This document shows, one piece after another, positions 1 through 7,388 of a stretch of DNA of 64,000 nt (position 1 is its first letter; each line of letters begins with the position of its first letter). The stretch is taken from assembly GCF_014925385.1 (NCBI RefSeq), contig NZ_JACSDK010000014.1:186001-250000 (forward strand). Direction: 5' to 3'. This stretch comes from Pelagibius marinus. Lineage in GTDB: Bacteria > Pseudomonadota > Alphaproteobacteria > Kiloniellales > Kiloniellaceae. A model generated the notes under the pieces. It worked only from the letters and a program-made list of their open reading frames with translations. It was not told the DNA's origin and ran no database searches. Both the position numbers and the translations under genes were made by a program.

Positions 1-632
1 GCCTGGGCGGCGACAGCGCCCGCGCGGCGGCGAAGCTGGACCCGGAGAGCATCGGCTCGGTGCGCTGCCGCACCCTGCTGGCGCACTATGCCCGCGCCGG
101 CCTGGATGTCGGTCTTTGGGACGTGACCTCGGACCTGGGGGTGCCGGTCTTCTGCTGCGCGGTGGCTGAGCGCAGCGACACCGCCGTAGAGGCGGAGCTG
201 GGCGCCGGCTGCCATCCCGACCGCGAGGTGGCGCTGCTGCGCGCCCTGACCGAGGCGGCGCAGTCGCGCACCACCCGCATCGCCGGCTCGCGCGACGACT
301 ACGTGCCGGAGTCATACGACAGCGCGGCCAAGCTGGCGCGCAACCGCACGGCCCGCCTGTGGCTGTCCGACCCGCCGCGCCGCCGCTTCAACGACGCCCC
401 CAACCTCAGCGGCGAGACCATCGCCGGCGACCTGGAAAGGGTGTTGGGGCGCCTGGCCGCCGACGGCGTTACCCAGGTGGTGGCGGTCGACCTCACCAAG
501 CCGGAGGTCGGCCTGCCGGTGGCCCGCGTCGTGGCGTCCGGCCTGGAAGGCGCCTACCAGGGCGCCGGCAGCGACTACCGCCCCGGCCCGCGCGCCCTTG
601 CCCGCGGCCTGGGGGAGGGAGACTGGTCATGA
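1..632 (+). CDS. YcaO-domain protein, 3' part only
   Basis: This is the C-terminal portion of a YcaO protein whose start lies before the window; the frame is open from base 3. YcaO enzymes use ATP to activate a peptide backbone amide and, with a TfuA partner, replace its oxygen by sulfur (family knowledge). The visible part carries the typical HPDREVALLRALTEAAQSR stretch followed by GSRDD, then the late PEVGLPVARVVASGLEG segment. The C-terminus does not end in the PxPxP tail of azoline-forming YcaOs, which fits a thioamidase rather than a cyclodehydratase (inference). The stop overlaps the next start by four bases (ATGA), so it is coupled to tfuA. The ATP-binding N-terminal half cannot be checked here. 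Confidence 0.88.
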   Translation, partial: LGGDSARAAAKLDPESIGSVRCRTLLAHYARAGLDVGLWDVTSDLGVPVFCCAVAERSDTAVEAELGAGCHPDREVALLRALTEAAQSRTTRIAGSRDDYVPESYDSAAKLARNRTARLWLSDPPRRRFNDAPNLSGETIAGDLERVLGRLAADGVTQVVAVDLTKPEVGLPVARVVASGLEGAYQGAGSDYRPGPRALARGLGEGDWS

Positions 633-1981
633 CGGCGGTCTTCCTGGGCCCCAGCCTGCCGCGTGCCGAGGCGGAGAAGATCCTGGCGGCGGACTACCAC
701 CCGCCGGTGCGCCAGGGCGACATCTACCGCCTGGTGCAGCAGCGCCGGCCGCGGGCCATTGCCGTGATCGACGGCTATTTCCAGGAGGTGCCCTCGGTCT
801 GGCACAAGGAGATTCTCTGGGCGCTTGACCAGGGCATTCCCGTCTACGGCGCCGCCAGCATGGGCGCGCTGCGCGCTGCCGAGCTGCAGCGCCACGGCAT
901 GATCGGCATCGGCAAGATCTACGAGGCCTACCGGGTCGGGACCTATACGCCTTACGAGAGCGAGCTCTTCGAGGACGACGACGAGGTGGCGGTGATCCAC
1001 GGGCCGGCGGAGCTGTCCTATCCGGCCCTGTCGGACGCCATGGTCGATCTTCGCGAGACCCTGGCCGCGGCGGCGCGTGACGGTCTCATCGACGAAAAGC
1101 TGCGCGACGGCCTCGTCGCCGCCTTCAAGCGCCGCTTCTATCGCGAGCGTAGCTTCGCGGCCCTGCCCGAACTGCTGGCTGAAATGGAGGTGGACACGGC
1201 AACCGCCGAGGCGCTCACGGCCTGGCTGCCGCAGGGGCGCATTTCGCAGAAGCGCGCCGATGCCCGCGCGCTGCTGGAAGCCTTGGCGGAAAGCGAACCG
1301 GAGCCGCCGGCCGAGCACGAGCCCTTCATTTTCGAGCGCACCACCCTCTGGGCGCAGTTCGTCGAGCAGGCCGACGACGCGGCCGCGCCGGTGGGCGCGG
1401 AGGAGGGGTTGGTTCTGGAGGAACTCTACCTCGAGCCGGATCTCTATACGGCTCTGCGCCGCCTGGCCGTGCTGCGCCTGCAGCTCCTGGCGCCGGAGGC
1501 GCCGCCGCCGGGCGACGACGCGGCGCGGCGTGCGGCGCTGGACCAGTTGCGGCGGCGCCACGGGCTGCTGTCGCGCGCCGCGCTGGAGGCCTGGGCCGAG
1601 GACTGCGACCTGGACCGGGAAGGGCTCGATCGTCTGCTTGCTTACGAGGCGGCGGTGGAAAGCCGGGCGCGGAGCGCCGGCGCAGCCCTGGCGGCGGCGC
1701 TGCTCGACGTGCTGCGCAGCGAGGGCCACTACCCGGCGCTGGCCGCGCGCGCCCGCGACAAGCAGGAGCGACTCGAAAGGCTGGGCAAGGGGCGCACTGC
1801 CCCCTCTGCGCTCTCGTCCGAGGCGCTGGTAGACTGGTACTTTGAGAGCCGTCTGGGCCGCGCCGCGCCGTCGGACGTCGCGCAGGGCGCCCGCGAAATG
1901 GGATTTGCCGACGTCGACAGCCTGCGCAACGCCCTGGCGCGCGAGCAGGCCTATCTGGCGCTGGCGGAGGAGTCGCGTTAG
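629..1981 (+). CDS. tfuA: TfuA-like protein with long C-terminal extension
   Basis: The first 200 or so residues match the TfuA family, with the hallmark YGAASMGALRAAEL near residue 75 and the EVAVIHGP segment. TfuA is the obligate partner of thioamide-forming YcaO proteins and is thought to release sulfide from a ThiS-type carrier. The protein is about 450 residues, roughly twice a minimal TfuA; the rest is charged, Ala/Arg-rich and probably helical, with no domain I recognise. The start overlaps the ycaO stop and follows a GGGAGGGAGA ribosome site. No sulfur carrier gene is visible nearby, so it would be supplied from elsewhere. Confidence 0.9.
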   Translation: MTAVFLGPSLPRAEAEKILAADYHPPVRQGDIYRLVQQRRPRAIAVIDGYFQEVPSVWHKEILWALDQGIPVYGAASMGALRAAELQRHGMIGIGKIYEAYRVGTYTPYESELFEDDDEVAVIHGPAELSYPALSDAMVDLRETLAAAARDGLIDEKLRDGLVAAFKRRFYRERSFAALPELLAEMEVDTATAEALTAWLPQGRISQKRADARALLEALAESEPEPPAEHEPFIFERTTLWAQFVEQADDAAAPVGAEEGLVLEELYLEPDLYTALRRLAVLRLQLLAPEAPPPGDDAARRAALDQLRRRHGLLSRAALEAWAEDCDLDREGLDRLLAYEAAVESRARSAGAALAAALLDVLRSEGHYPALAARARDKQERLERLGKGRTAPSALSSEALVDWYFESRLGRAAPSDVAQGAREMGFADVDSLRNALAREQAYLALAEESR

Positions 1982-2008
1982 AAGAACGCGTCGAGTGGGG
2001 GACAAGGC

Positions 2009-3436
2009 ATGACCATGCTGTGGGACAGGCTGGACGGGATCGGCGGCGTTGCCGCCGGCACGCGCTTCCGGCTGTTCGCGCAGATGCCGGAGCTGGAAGG
2101 TTTCTCGGAGCCGGAGACGGTGCGGGTTTCGCCGCGTCCCGGCTCGATCGCCGCCGGACCCTTCGACGGCGCCATGCGCGTGGTCGACGCCGTCGACAAG
2201 ACCGAGCCCTACGCGTTTCCCTATATGCCGCCCTATCAGGGCCCGGCCTATCGGCCCGCCCGCCCCGGCGCCGACGGCCATTTCGACCAGATCCCCGTCG
2301 GCAGCCGCCAGTTCCTCGCGGCGCATATGTACGGCTCGGTACGCTTCACGCTCGACATCTGGGAGAATTACTTCGGCAAGACGGTCGCCTGGTACGACCC
2401 CAGCGACGGCTTCATCGTCGAACTGGTGCCGGAGGTCGACTGGGACAACGCGCACGCGGGCATCGGCTTCATCGAAACCGGCGGCCGGGTGAACAGCGCC
2501 GGCGACTATCATCCCTTCGCCCTGAATTTCGATGTCATCGCTCATGAGGTGGGGCACACGCTGCTGTTTTCGGAGATGGGCATTCCCGGCTTCGACGCCC
2601 TGACGCCCCAGTTCCTCGCCTTCCACGAGTCGATGTCGGACATGGTGGCGCTGGTCTCCTCCCTGCACTTCGAGTCCATGCTGGACGAGCTGATCGATCA
2701 GACCGGCGGCAACCTCTATGTGCTGAACTGGCTGAACCGGGTCGGCGAACTTTCGAGCAGCGAGCAGATCCGCGTCGCCTCGAACGAGACCCACATGGAG
2801 GACCTCGCCTCGCTCCGCCTTTCGCCCGGCGGAGAGTGGATCGATCCCAGCGGCCAGGAGCGCAACGCGCACCATCTGGCCCAGCCGCTGACCGGCGCCG
2901 TCTTCGACAACCTGATCGAGATCTATCAGGACGGCCTGGTGCGCCGCGGCCTCATCCCGCCGGATATGGACCCCCGCGGCTGGGACCGGGAAAGCGTGGC
3001 GAGCAGCCTCAACGACTTCCAGCGCGTGCACCAGGGCGCCGTCGCGATGAACCGCGGCGCCTTCATCGACGCGCTGATCGAGGCGCGCGACATCACCGGC
3101 TTCGCCCTGGCGGTGACCTGGCAGCGCCTGTCGCCGGCACATATGACCTACGCGGACTTCGCCGAAACCTTCCTGGATGTCATGGCCGAGATCGGCCAGG
3201 CGGGCAACCTGCGGGCCTTCGGGGAGAACTTCCTCGAGCGCGGCATTGCCTTGCAGGGGGCGCCGCTGAGGCAGCCGCCGCCGCCGCGCGGCGCGCCCTA
3301 CCTGGTGCGCTGGAAGTGGCTGCGCCGGCGCGGCGACTCGTCGGCGGCCGCGCGCTCGGACGCCCTGCTCGACGATCCGGAGGCCTACGCGCGCGTGTAC
3401 GGCATGTTCAATCACAGTTTCCGTGTGCAATTGTGA
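2009..3436 (+). CDS. cytosolic gluzincin-type zinc metallopeptidase
   Basis: A 475-residue protein with HEVGH at residues 179-183 and HESMSD at 206-211. In thermolysin- and fungalysin-like peptidases the third zinc ligand is a Glu followed by x-S-D, so H179, H183 and E207 are the likely ligands and E180 the catalytic base. No signal peptide, propeptide or membrane segment is seen, so it probably acts in the cytosol, unlike most secreted M4/M36 enzymes. It starts 27 bases after tfuA, behind GGGGGAC, and is surely cotranscribed. In this context it could cleave the RAD-repeat protein encoded next (inference). The family is not one I can name precisely. Confidence 0.75.
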   Translation: MTMLWDRLDGIGGVAAGTRFRLFAQMPELEGFSEPETVRVSPRPGSIAAGPFDGAMRVVDAVDKTEPYAFPYMPPYQGPAYRPARPGADGHFDQIPVGSRQFLAAHMYGSVRFTLDIWENYFGKTVAWYDPSDGFIVELVPEVDWDNAHAGIGFIETGGRVNSAGDYHPFALNFDVIAHEVGHTLLFSEMGIPGFDALTPQFLAFHESMSDMVALVSSLHFESMLDELIDQTGGNLYVLNWLNRVGELSSSEQIRVASNETHMEDLASLRLSPGGEWIDPSGQERNAHHLAQPLTGAVFDNLIEIYQDGLVRRGLIPPDMDPRGWDRESVASSLNDFQRVHQGAVAMNRGAFIDALIEARDITGFALAVTWQRLSPAHMTYADFAETFLDVMAEIGQAGNLRAFGENFLERGIALQGAPLRQPPPPRGAPYLVRWKWLRRRGDSSAAARSDALLDDPEAYARVYGMFNHSFRVQL

Positions 3437-3468
3437 GGTAGATGTCCAGTTAGGACGAGGTAGTTCAC

Positions 3469-3496
3469 TTGTTAGTTGATGCGGTGGTGTTATCAT
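3469..3496 (+). promoter_or_regulatory. possible sigma-70 promoter for the RAD-repeat gene
   Basis: TTGTTA (3469-3474) and TATCAT (3491-3496) are spaced by 16 bases in the 142-base gap before the RAD-repeat gene. This would let the small protein be made at a higher level than the enzymes upstream, as is common for RiPP precursors. It is only a sequence match. Confidence 0.3.
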
Positions 3497-3578
3497 CCGC
3501 CGCGCCCAAGCGACGTTGCAACTGGGACGAAGCCCGGCGACTTCCAGACGCCGGCGCTTCGATGCATAGGAGGGGAAG

Positions 3579-4184
3579 ATGGTTAGAGGTGCGAAGCAAT
3601 CTCGGGGAGGACCTTCGATCTTTGATGAAAATCTACTGTCGAGTTCGCAAGTGAGACTCTTCGGGCGAAAGTTCAGCGGGCTGAAGCTCGACGAAGCGGT
3701 GCTTTCGGGCCTGAGTGCCGGTACGGATTCGCCGAACAAGAACCCGTTGACCGACAAGCTGGATCCCAAAAAGAAGCCGATGCTGGCGCGCATCTACGGC
3801 TTCACCTACGAGGGCAGCTACTACAAGCTCGATGCACCCTATATCTTCCTCGTCCACGGGGAGGGTACGTCGATCGAAGAGCCCACCAGCGTTGCCGACG
3901 TGGGCGTCGAGATGATGGACGAGCAGTTCCTCAAAGGCGTCCGCATGTGGCACTACGACAAGGTCGACTTTTCGATCCGTATCGAGATCACGAGCGGCTG
4001 GCTCGAGGAGATCCTGCTGGATGCGGCCATCGGTGCCGCCAGCAACATGACCGGCGGACAGTTCACCACCCGCGCCGACATGGCCGGGCGGGCCGACATG
4101 TCCTCGCGCGCCGACCTCTCGGCGCGGGCCGATCTCTCCGCGCGCGCCGACCTGGCGATGCGCAGCCGCTTTAAGAGCCGCTAG
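3579..4184 (+). CDS. RAD-repeat protein, candidate RiPP precursor
   Basis: A 201-residue protein behind a strong ribosome site (AGGAGGGG, 3568-3575). Residues about 65-150 look like a folded globular domain rich in aromatic and acidic residues (segments IYGFTYEGSYYKLDAPYIF and VRMWHYDKVDFSIRIEI). After a helix-like stretch and a GG pair (159-160), residues 165-194 are five consecutive hexapeptides of the form RAD-[LM]-[AS]-x, ending in a basic tail RSRFKSR. There is no Cys in the whole protein, so azole or lanthionine chemistry on Cys is excluded, whereas backbone thioamidation by the neighbouring YcaO/TfuA is possible. Repeated cores have a precedent in the thiovarsolin precursor, whose APR-containing cores are repeated next to YcaO/TfuA genes. 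The precursor role is inference: it could instead be a structural or binding protein. I do not recognise the globular domain. Confidence 0.8.
   Translation: MVRGAKQSRGGPSIFDENLLSSSQVRLFGRKFSGLKLDEAVLSGLSAGTDSPNKNPLTDKLDPKKKPMLARIYGFTYEGSYYKLDAPYIFLVHGEGTSIEEPTSVADVGVEMMDEQFLKGVRMWHYDKVDFSIRIEITSGWLEEILLDAAIGAASNMTGGQFTTRADMAGRADMSSRADLSARADLSARADLAMRSRFKSR
4071..4160 (+). repeat. five in-frame 18-base repeats encoding RAD hexapeptides
   Basis: Five exact-length 18-base units start at 4071, 4089, 4107, 4125 and 4143. Each begins CGCGCCGA or CGGGCCGA and encodes Arg-Ala-Asp followed by Leu or Met and two small residues (Met in the last). Synonymous differences (CGC/CGG, GAC/GAT) show that the amino-acid sequence is conserved more tightly than the DNA. 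The period of six rules out a pentapeptide-repeat fold. Confidence 0.92.
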
Positions 4185-4239
4185 GCCTCAGCCGCCAGGT
4201 CGCTCTGGCCGGTTTTCGCGACAAGCGTGTTCCCGAAAG

Positions 4240-4273
4240 GGCGCGGCTGCTCCGGCGGCTGCGCCTTTTTCTT
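4240..4273 (+). terminator. Rho-independent terminator after the RAD-repeat gene
   Basis: GGCGCGGC (4240-4247) pairs with GCTGCGCC (4258-4265), one G-U, followed by TTTTTCTT. It closes the YcaO-TfuA transcription unit 55 bases after the RAD-repeat stop, before the oppositely oriented phosphatase gene. Confidence 0.75.
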
Positions 4274-4291
4274 GCGGCCCGCTGCCTACGG

Positions 4292-5176
4292 CTACCAGGC
4301 GAGGCGGCGCAGCAGGTAGTCGGCCTGGGCGTGGTAGCGCCGCTCCAGGGCGGCGAGGCGGCTATCGAACGCCTGGGTCTGTCCCGGGTCGCCCAGTTCT
4401 TCCTGGTGGATGCCTTCGATCACCAGGGCCGAGGCGATGCCGACACCCTGGGCGCCGGCGATGTCGTGTGACAGGGAATCGCCCACCGCCAGCACGCGGC
4501 TGGGCGGCACCGGCGAGAGGTTCTGCAGCACGTGGCGATAGATCAGCGGGTGCGGCTTGCCGATGTAGACCACCTTGCCGCCGGCGGCCTCGTAGTCGGC
4601 GGCCACCGCGCCAGGGGCATGGATCAGGCCCTTGGGGCTGACCCCCTTCACATCGGGGTTGGCGCAGACCAGCGTCAGGCCGCGCCGCCGCGCCGCCGCC
4701 AGCACGTCGTCGAAGGCGCCGCGCGGCGGCGGCTCCTGGCCGAAGCTCGCCACCATGACGAAGTCGGCCTCCTCGACCGAGGCCGCTTCGGCGACGTTCA
4801 GGCCCGCCAGGATGGCGCGCTCCGAGGCGCCGACCAGCGGCAGGCAGCGCAGGGCGCCGCCGCCGCTGTTCTCCGCGCGCAGCTCCGCCGGCGCCGAGTT
4901 CAGGTAAGCGCGGGTCACCTCGCCGGAGGTGACGAAGTCCTCGTAAAGCGCACTCGGAATGCCGAGGCCGGCCAGGCGTTCGCGGTTGGCCTCGCGCCGG
5001 GTGCCGGAGTTGGAGAGGATGACAACCCGCTTGCCGGCCTCCTTCAGCGCTTCCAGGCAGTCGAGCACGCCCGGATAGACATTGGTGCCGTCGTGCAGGA
5101 CGCCGAACTGGTCCAGCAGGTAGGCGTCGTAGCGCGCGGCCAGGGCCGCAAGGCCGTCGAGGAGCCGGGCGGTCAT
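4292..5176 (-). CDS. HAD superfamily class IIA hydrolase (TIGR01459 type)
   Basis: A 294-residue phosphatase-like protein. Motif I is YLLDQFGVLHDG with the nucleophile at D22; motif II is VVILSNSGTRR; motif III is VGDSLSHDIAGAQ near the C-terminus. The residue two after the nucleophile, normally the Asp acid/base, is Phe; a Trp or Phe here is, as far as I recall, usual for this NagD-related subgroup. The substrate is unknown; members are annotated as sugar- or glycolate-phosphate phosphatases. The ATG at 5176 overlaps the ackA stop by four bases, so it is cotranscribed with and after ackA. A longer frame upstream runs inside ackA and was not used. Confidence 0.85.
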   Translation of the reverse strand: MTARLLDGLAALAARYDAYLLDQFGVLHDGTNVYPGVLDCLEALKEAGKRVVILSNSGTRREANRERLAGLGIPSALYEDFVTSGEVTRAYLNSAPAELRAENSGGGALRCLPLVGASERAILAGLNVAEAASVEEADFVMVASFGQEPPPRGAFDDVLAAARRRGLTLVCANPDVKGVSPKGLIHAPGAVAADYEAAGGKVVYIGKPHPLIYRHVLQNLSPVPPSRVLAVGDSLSHDIAGAQGVGIASALVIEGIHQEELGDPGQTQAFDSRLAALERRYHAQADYLLRRLAW

Positions 5177-6375
5177 GCGCGCGCGGTTTCCGCCGGGGCG
5201 CCGGCCAGCAGGCCGCGGCTGTGCCGGGCGATCATGGATTCTTCGTCGGTCGGCACGATCCACAGGCCGAGGCGGCTGGCGGCGGCGGCGATGCGTGCCT
5301 CGCCCGCCGCGTTGGCCGCCGGGTCGAGTTCCGCGCCCAGCCAGGCAAGGCGCGCGCAGATGGCCGCGCGGATCGGCGCCGAGCGCTCACCGATGCCGGC
5401 GGTGAAGACCACGGCGTCGAGGCCGCCCAGCAGGGCCGCCAGGCCGGCGATCTGCTGGGCCACGCGGTCGCAGAACATCTCCACCGCCTGCCTGGCTTCC
5501 GGCCTGTCGCTGGCCAGCAGGTCACGCATGTCGGCGCTGAGCCCGGAAAGGCCGAGCAGGCCCGACTCCTTGTAGAGCAGCTTTTCCAGGCCGTCGGCGT
5601 CCAGGCCCTTTTCGCGCAGCAGGTAGATCAGCACGCCGGGGTCGATGGAACCGCAGCGGGTGCCCATGATGAGGCCGTCCAGGGTGGAGAATCCCATGGT
5701 GCAGGCCCGGCTCTCGCCGTCTTTCAGGGCGCAGAGGCTGGCGCCGTTGCCCAGGTGGGCGACGATGGTGCGGCCGGCCGCGGCCCCGGCGTCATAGTCC
5801 GGCAAGACGCCGGCAACAAACTCGTAGGACAGGCCGTGGAAGCCGTAGCGGCGCAGGCCCGCCTCGGCCAGGTCGAGCGGCAGGCCGTAGAGCTGGTCGC
5901 GCGCGGGGATCGAGCGGTGGAAGGCGGTATCGAAGCAGGCGACCTGGGGGATGGCCGGCGCGCGTTCACTGAGCGTGCGGATGGCGGCCAGGTTGTGCGG
6001 CTGGTGCAGCGGCGCCAGCGGGACCAGCGCCTCCAGGGCCGAGAGCACCGCCGCATCGACCACCACCGGGGCGGCGAAGTCGGTGCCGCCGTGGACCACG
6101 CGGTGTCCGGCCGCGACGACTGTCGTCTCCGGCGTTTCGCGGGCCAGCCAGTCCAGCAGGAAGCCGTAGAAGTGTTCGTGATCCAGCCCGGCGCCGTCGG
6201 GCCAGTCGTCCTTGAAAGCCTTGCCTGCGAACTCGGCCTTGAATTGCGGTTGGACGCCGATGCCTTCGATGATGCCGCCGCCCAGGGGCCTGCCGTCATC
6301 CGCGGCCGGATAGAGCGAGAACTTGATGCTCGAAGAGCCGGCGTTGACGACCAGAATCACATCGCTTTGCGGCAT
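5173..6375 (-). CDS. ackA: acetate kinase
   Basis: A 400-residue acetate kinase that interconverts acetate + ATP and acetyl phosphate. All family signatures are present: NAGSSSIKF at the N-terminus, HRVVHGG, FDTAFHRSIP, HLGNGAS, GLIMGTRCGSIDPG and FTAGIGERSA. The start at 6375 follows GGAATGGAG at good spacing; a longer upstream frame lacks family similarity. There is no pta or phosphoketolase gene beside it. It is divergent from arsR across a 131-base region holding a perfect palindrome, so the ArsR repressor may also touch this promoter. Confidence 0.95.
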   Translation of the reverse strand: MPQSDVILVVNAGSSSIKFSLYPAADDGRPLGGGIIEGIGVQPQFKAEFAGKAFKDDWPDGAGLDHEHFYGFLLDWLARETPETTVVAAGHRVVHGGTDFAAPVVVDAAVLSALEALVPLAPLHQPHNLAAIRTLSERAPAIPQVACFDTAFHRSIPARDQLYGLPLDLAEAGLRRYGFHGLSYEFVAGVLPDYDAGAAAGRTIVAHLGNGASLCALKDGESRACTMGFSTLDGLIMGTRCGSIDPGVLIYLLREKGLDADGLEKLLYKESGLLGLSGLSADMRDLLASDRPEARQAVEMFCDRVAQQIAGLAALLGGLDAVVFTAGIGERSAPIRAAICARLAWLGAELDPAANAAGEARIAAAASRLGLWIVPTDEESMIARHSRGLLAGAPAETARA

Positions 6376-6462
6376 CGGTACTCCATTCCCCTCACGGCGG
6401 GCCTGCTTTCCCCTGCCGCCTTCTTTGTCGGCCCTCCTCATAAAGCTTCCGGAAGGGGCTTG

Positions 6463-6498
6463 CCATATTTTGATATTTCAACGATTATCAAAATATGG
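6463..6498. promoter_or_regulatory. ArsR-type operator, perfect 13-base palindrome
   Basis: CCATATTTTGATA (6463-6475) and its exact reverse complement (6486-6498) are separated by 10 bases. AT-rich inverted repeats directly before the gene are typical ArsR/SmtB operators. The right arm covers an in-frame ATG at 6495, which argues for arsR starting at the next ATG, 6507. The site sits between ackA and arsR. Confidence 0.8.
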
Positions 6499-6506
6499 AA
6501 GAAACC

Positions 6507-6863
6507 ATGCAAGAAGACCGGGCCACACAGGCCCTGGCCGCCCTGTCCCAGCCGACCCGCCTGGCGGTTTTCCGCCTGCTGGTGCGTGAAGGCCCGGCCG
6601 GGCTGCCGGCGGGCGAGGTGGCCCGCAAGCTCGGCGTGCAGCCGGCCACCCTGTCGTTTCACCTGGCCCAGCTGGAACGCGCCGGGCTGCTGGTGTCGAA
6701 GCGCCAGAGCCGGCAGATCCTCTATGCCGCGGACTTCGCGGCCATGCGCGGCCTGGTCGGCTTCCTGCTGGACGACTGCTGCCACGGGCGCCCGGAAATC
6801 TGTGACGGCCTGACCGCTGGTGCCGGGAAGAACAAGGCGAGACGCGCGGAGGAAACGGCATGA
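6507..6863 (+). CDS. arsR: ArsR family arsenic-responsive repressor
   Basis: A 118-residue winged-helix repressor: SQPTRLAVFRLLV at the N-terminus, the recognition helix QPATLSFHLAQLERAGLL, then the wing around SKRQSRQILY. A C-terminal CCHGRPEIC provides three Cys, as in one class of ArsR proteins that bind As(III) with C-terminal vicinal Cys. I chose ATG 6507 because GGAAG lies five bases upstream and the earlier ATG 6495 is inside the operator. It overlaps arsC by four bases. Confidence 0.88.
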   Translation: MQEDRATQALAALSQPTRLAVFRLLVREGPAGLPAGEVARKLGVQPATLSFHLAQLERAGLLVSKRQSRQILYAADFAAMRGLVGFLLDDCCHGRPEICDGLTAGAGKNKARRAEETA

Positions 6864-7384
6864 TCTCAACGAGTGAGACCGGCAAGGTCTACAACATCCT
6901 CTTCCTCTGCACCGGCAACTCGGCGCGCTCCGTTCTGGCGGAGGCCATCGTCGACCGCCTGGGCCAGGGGCGCTTCAAGGGCTACAGCGCCGGCAGCCAT
7001 CCCACGGGCCGGGTCAATCCCTATGCCCTGGACCTGCTGAAGAGCCTCGACCACCCGACGGGCGAGCTGCGCAGCAAGTCCTGGGACGTCTTCGCCGCGC
7101 CCGGAGCGCCGCAGATGGATTTCGTCATCACGGTCTGCGACAACGCCGCCGGCGAGGTCTGCCCGGTCTGGCCGGGCCAGCCGGTGACGGCGCACTGGCC
7201 GTTCCGCGATCCCGCCGCCGCCGGGGGCACGGAAGCCGAGAAACGCCAGGTCTTCGCCGACGTCTATGGCCAGATCCACAGGCGCGTCGACATCTTCGTG
7301 AACCTGCCGATCGACGCCCTGGACCGTCTGAGCCTGCAAAAGCGTCTGCGCGAGATGGGCACCTCGCCAGCAGAGACTGCCTGA
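6860..7384 (+). CDS. arsC: arsenate reductase, low-molecular-weight phosphatase type
   Basis: A 174-residue protein of the LMW protein-tyrosine-phosphatase fold. The P-loop LFLCTGNSARS (C-x5-R) near residue 15 holds the nucleophilic Cys; CDNAAGEVCPVWPG supplies further Cys, and HWPFRDPA carries the general-acid Asp. This set is seen in ArsC enzymes that reduce arsenate to arsenite using a thiol partner. The ATGA overlap with arsR and five-base gap to the aquaporin show one operon. Confidence 0.9.
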   Translation: MISTSETGKVYNILFLCTGNSARSVLAEAIVDRLGQGRFKGYSAGSHPTGRVNPYALDLLKSLDHPTGELRSKSWDVFAAPGAPQMDFVITVCDNAAGEVCPVWPGQPVTAHWPFRDPAAAGGTEAEKRQVFADVYGQIHRRVDIFVNLPIDALDRLSLQKRLREMGTSPAETA

Positions 7385-7388
7385 GGCC

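Noticed and set aside
3469..3654. Short plus-strand frame upstream of the RAD-repeat gene
   Set aside because: It overlaps the RAD-repeat gene in another frame and has no ribosome site or similarity.
575..3793. 1072-codon minus-strand open frame opposite tfuA and the metallopeptidase
   Set aside because: It is antisense to well-supported genes, has low-complexity Arg/Ala/Gly/His composition and no recognisable domain. Long antisense frames are common in GC-rich DNA.
4071..4160. Pentapeptide-repeat protein tail
   Set aside because: ADL followed by small residues recalls A(D/N)Lxx, but the period is six, not five, and the stretch is only 30 residues, too short for a beta-helix.
6495..6863. 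arsR start at ATG 6495
   Set aside because: This ATG lies in the right arm of the operator and lacks a ribosome site; ATG 6507 has GGAAG at five bases.
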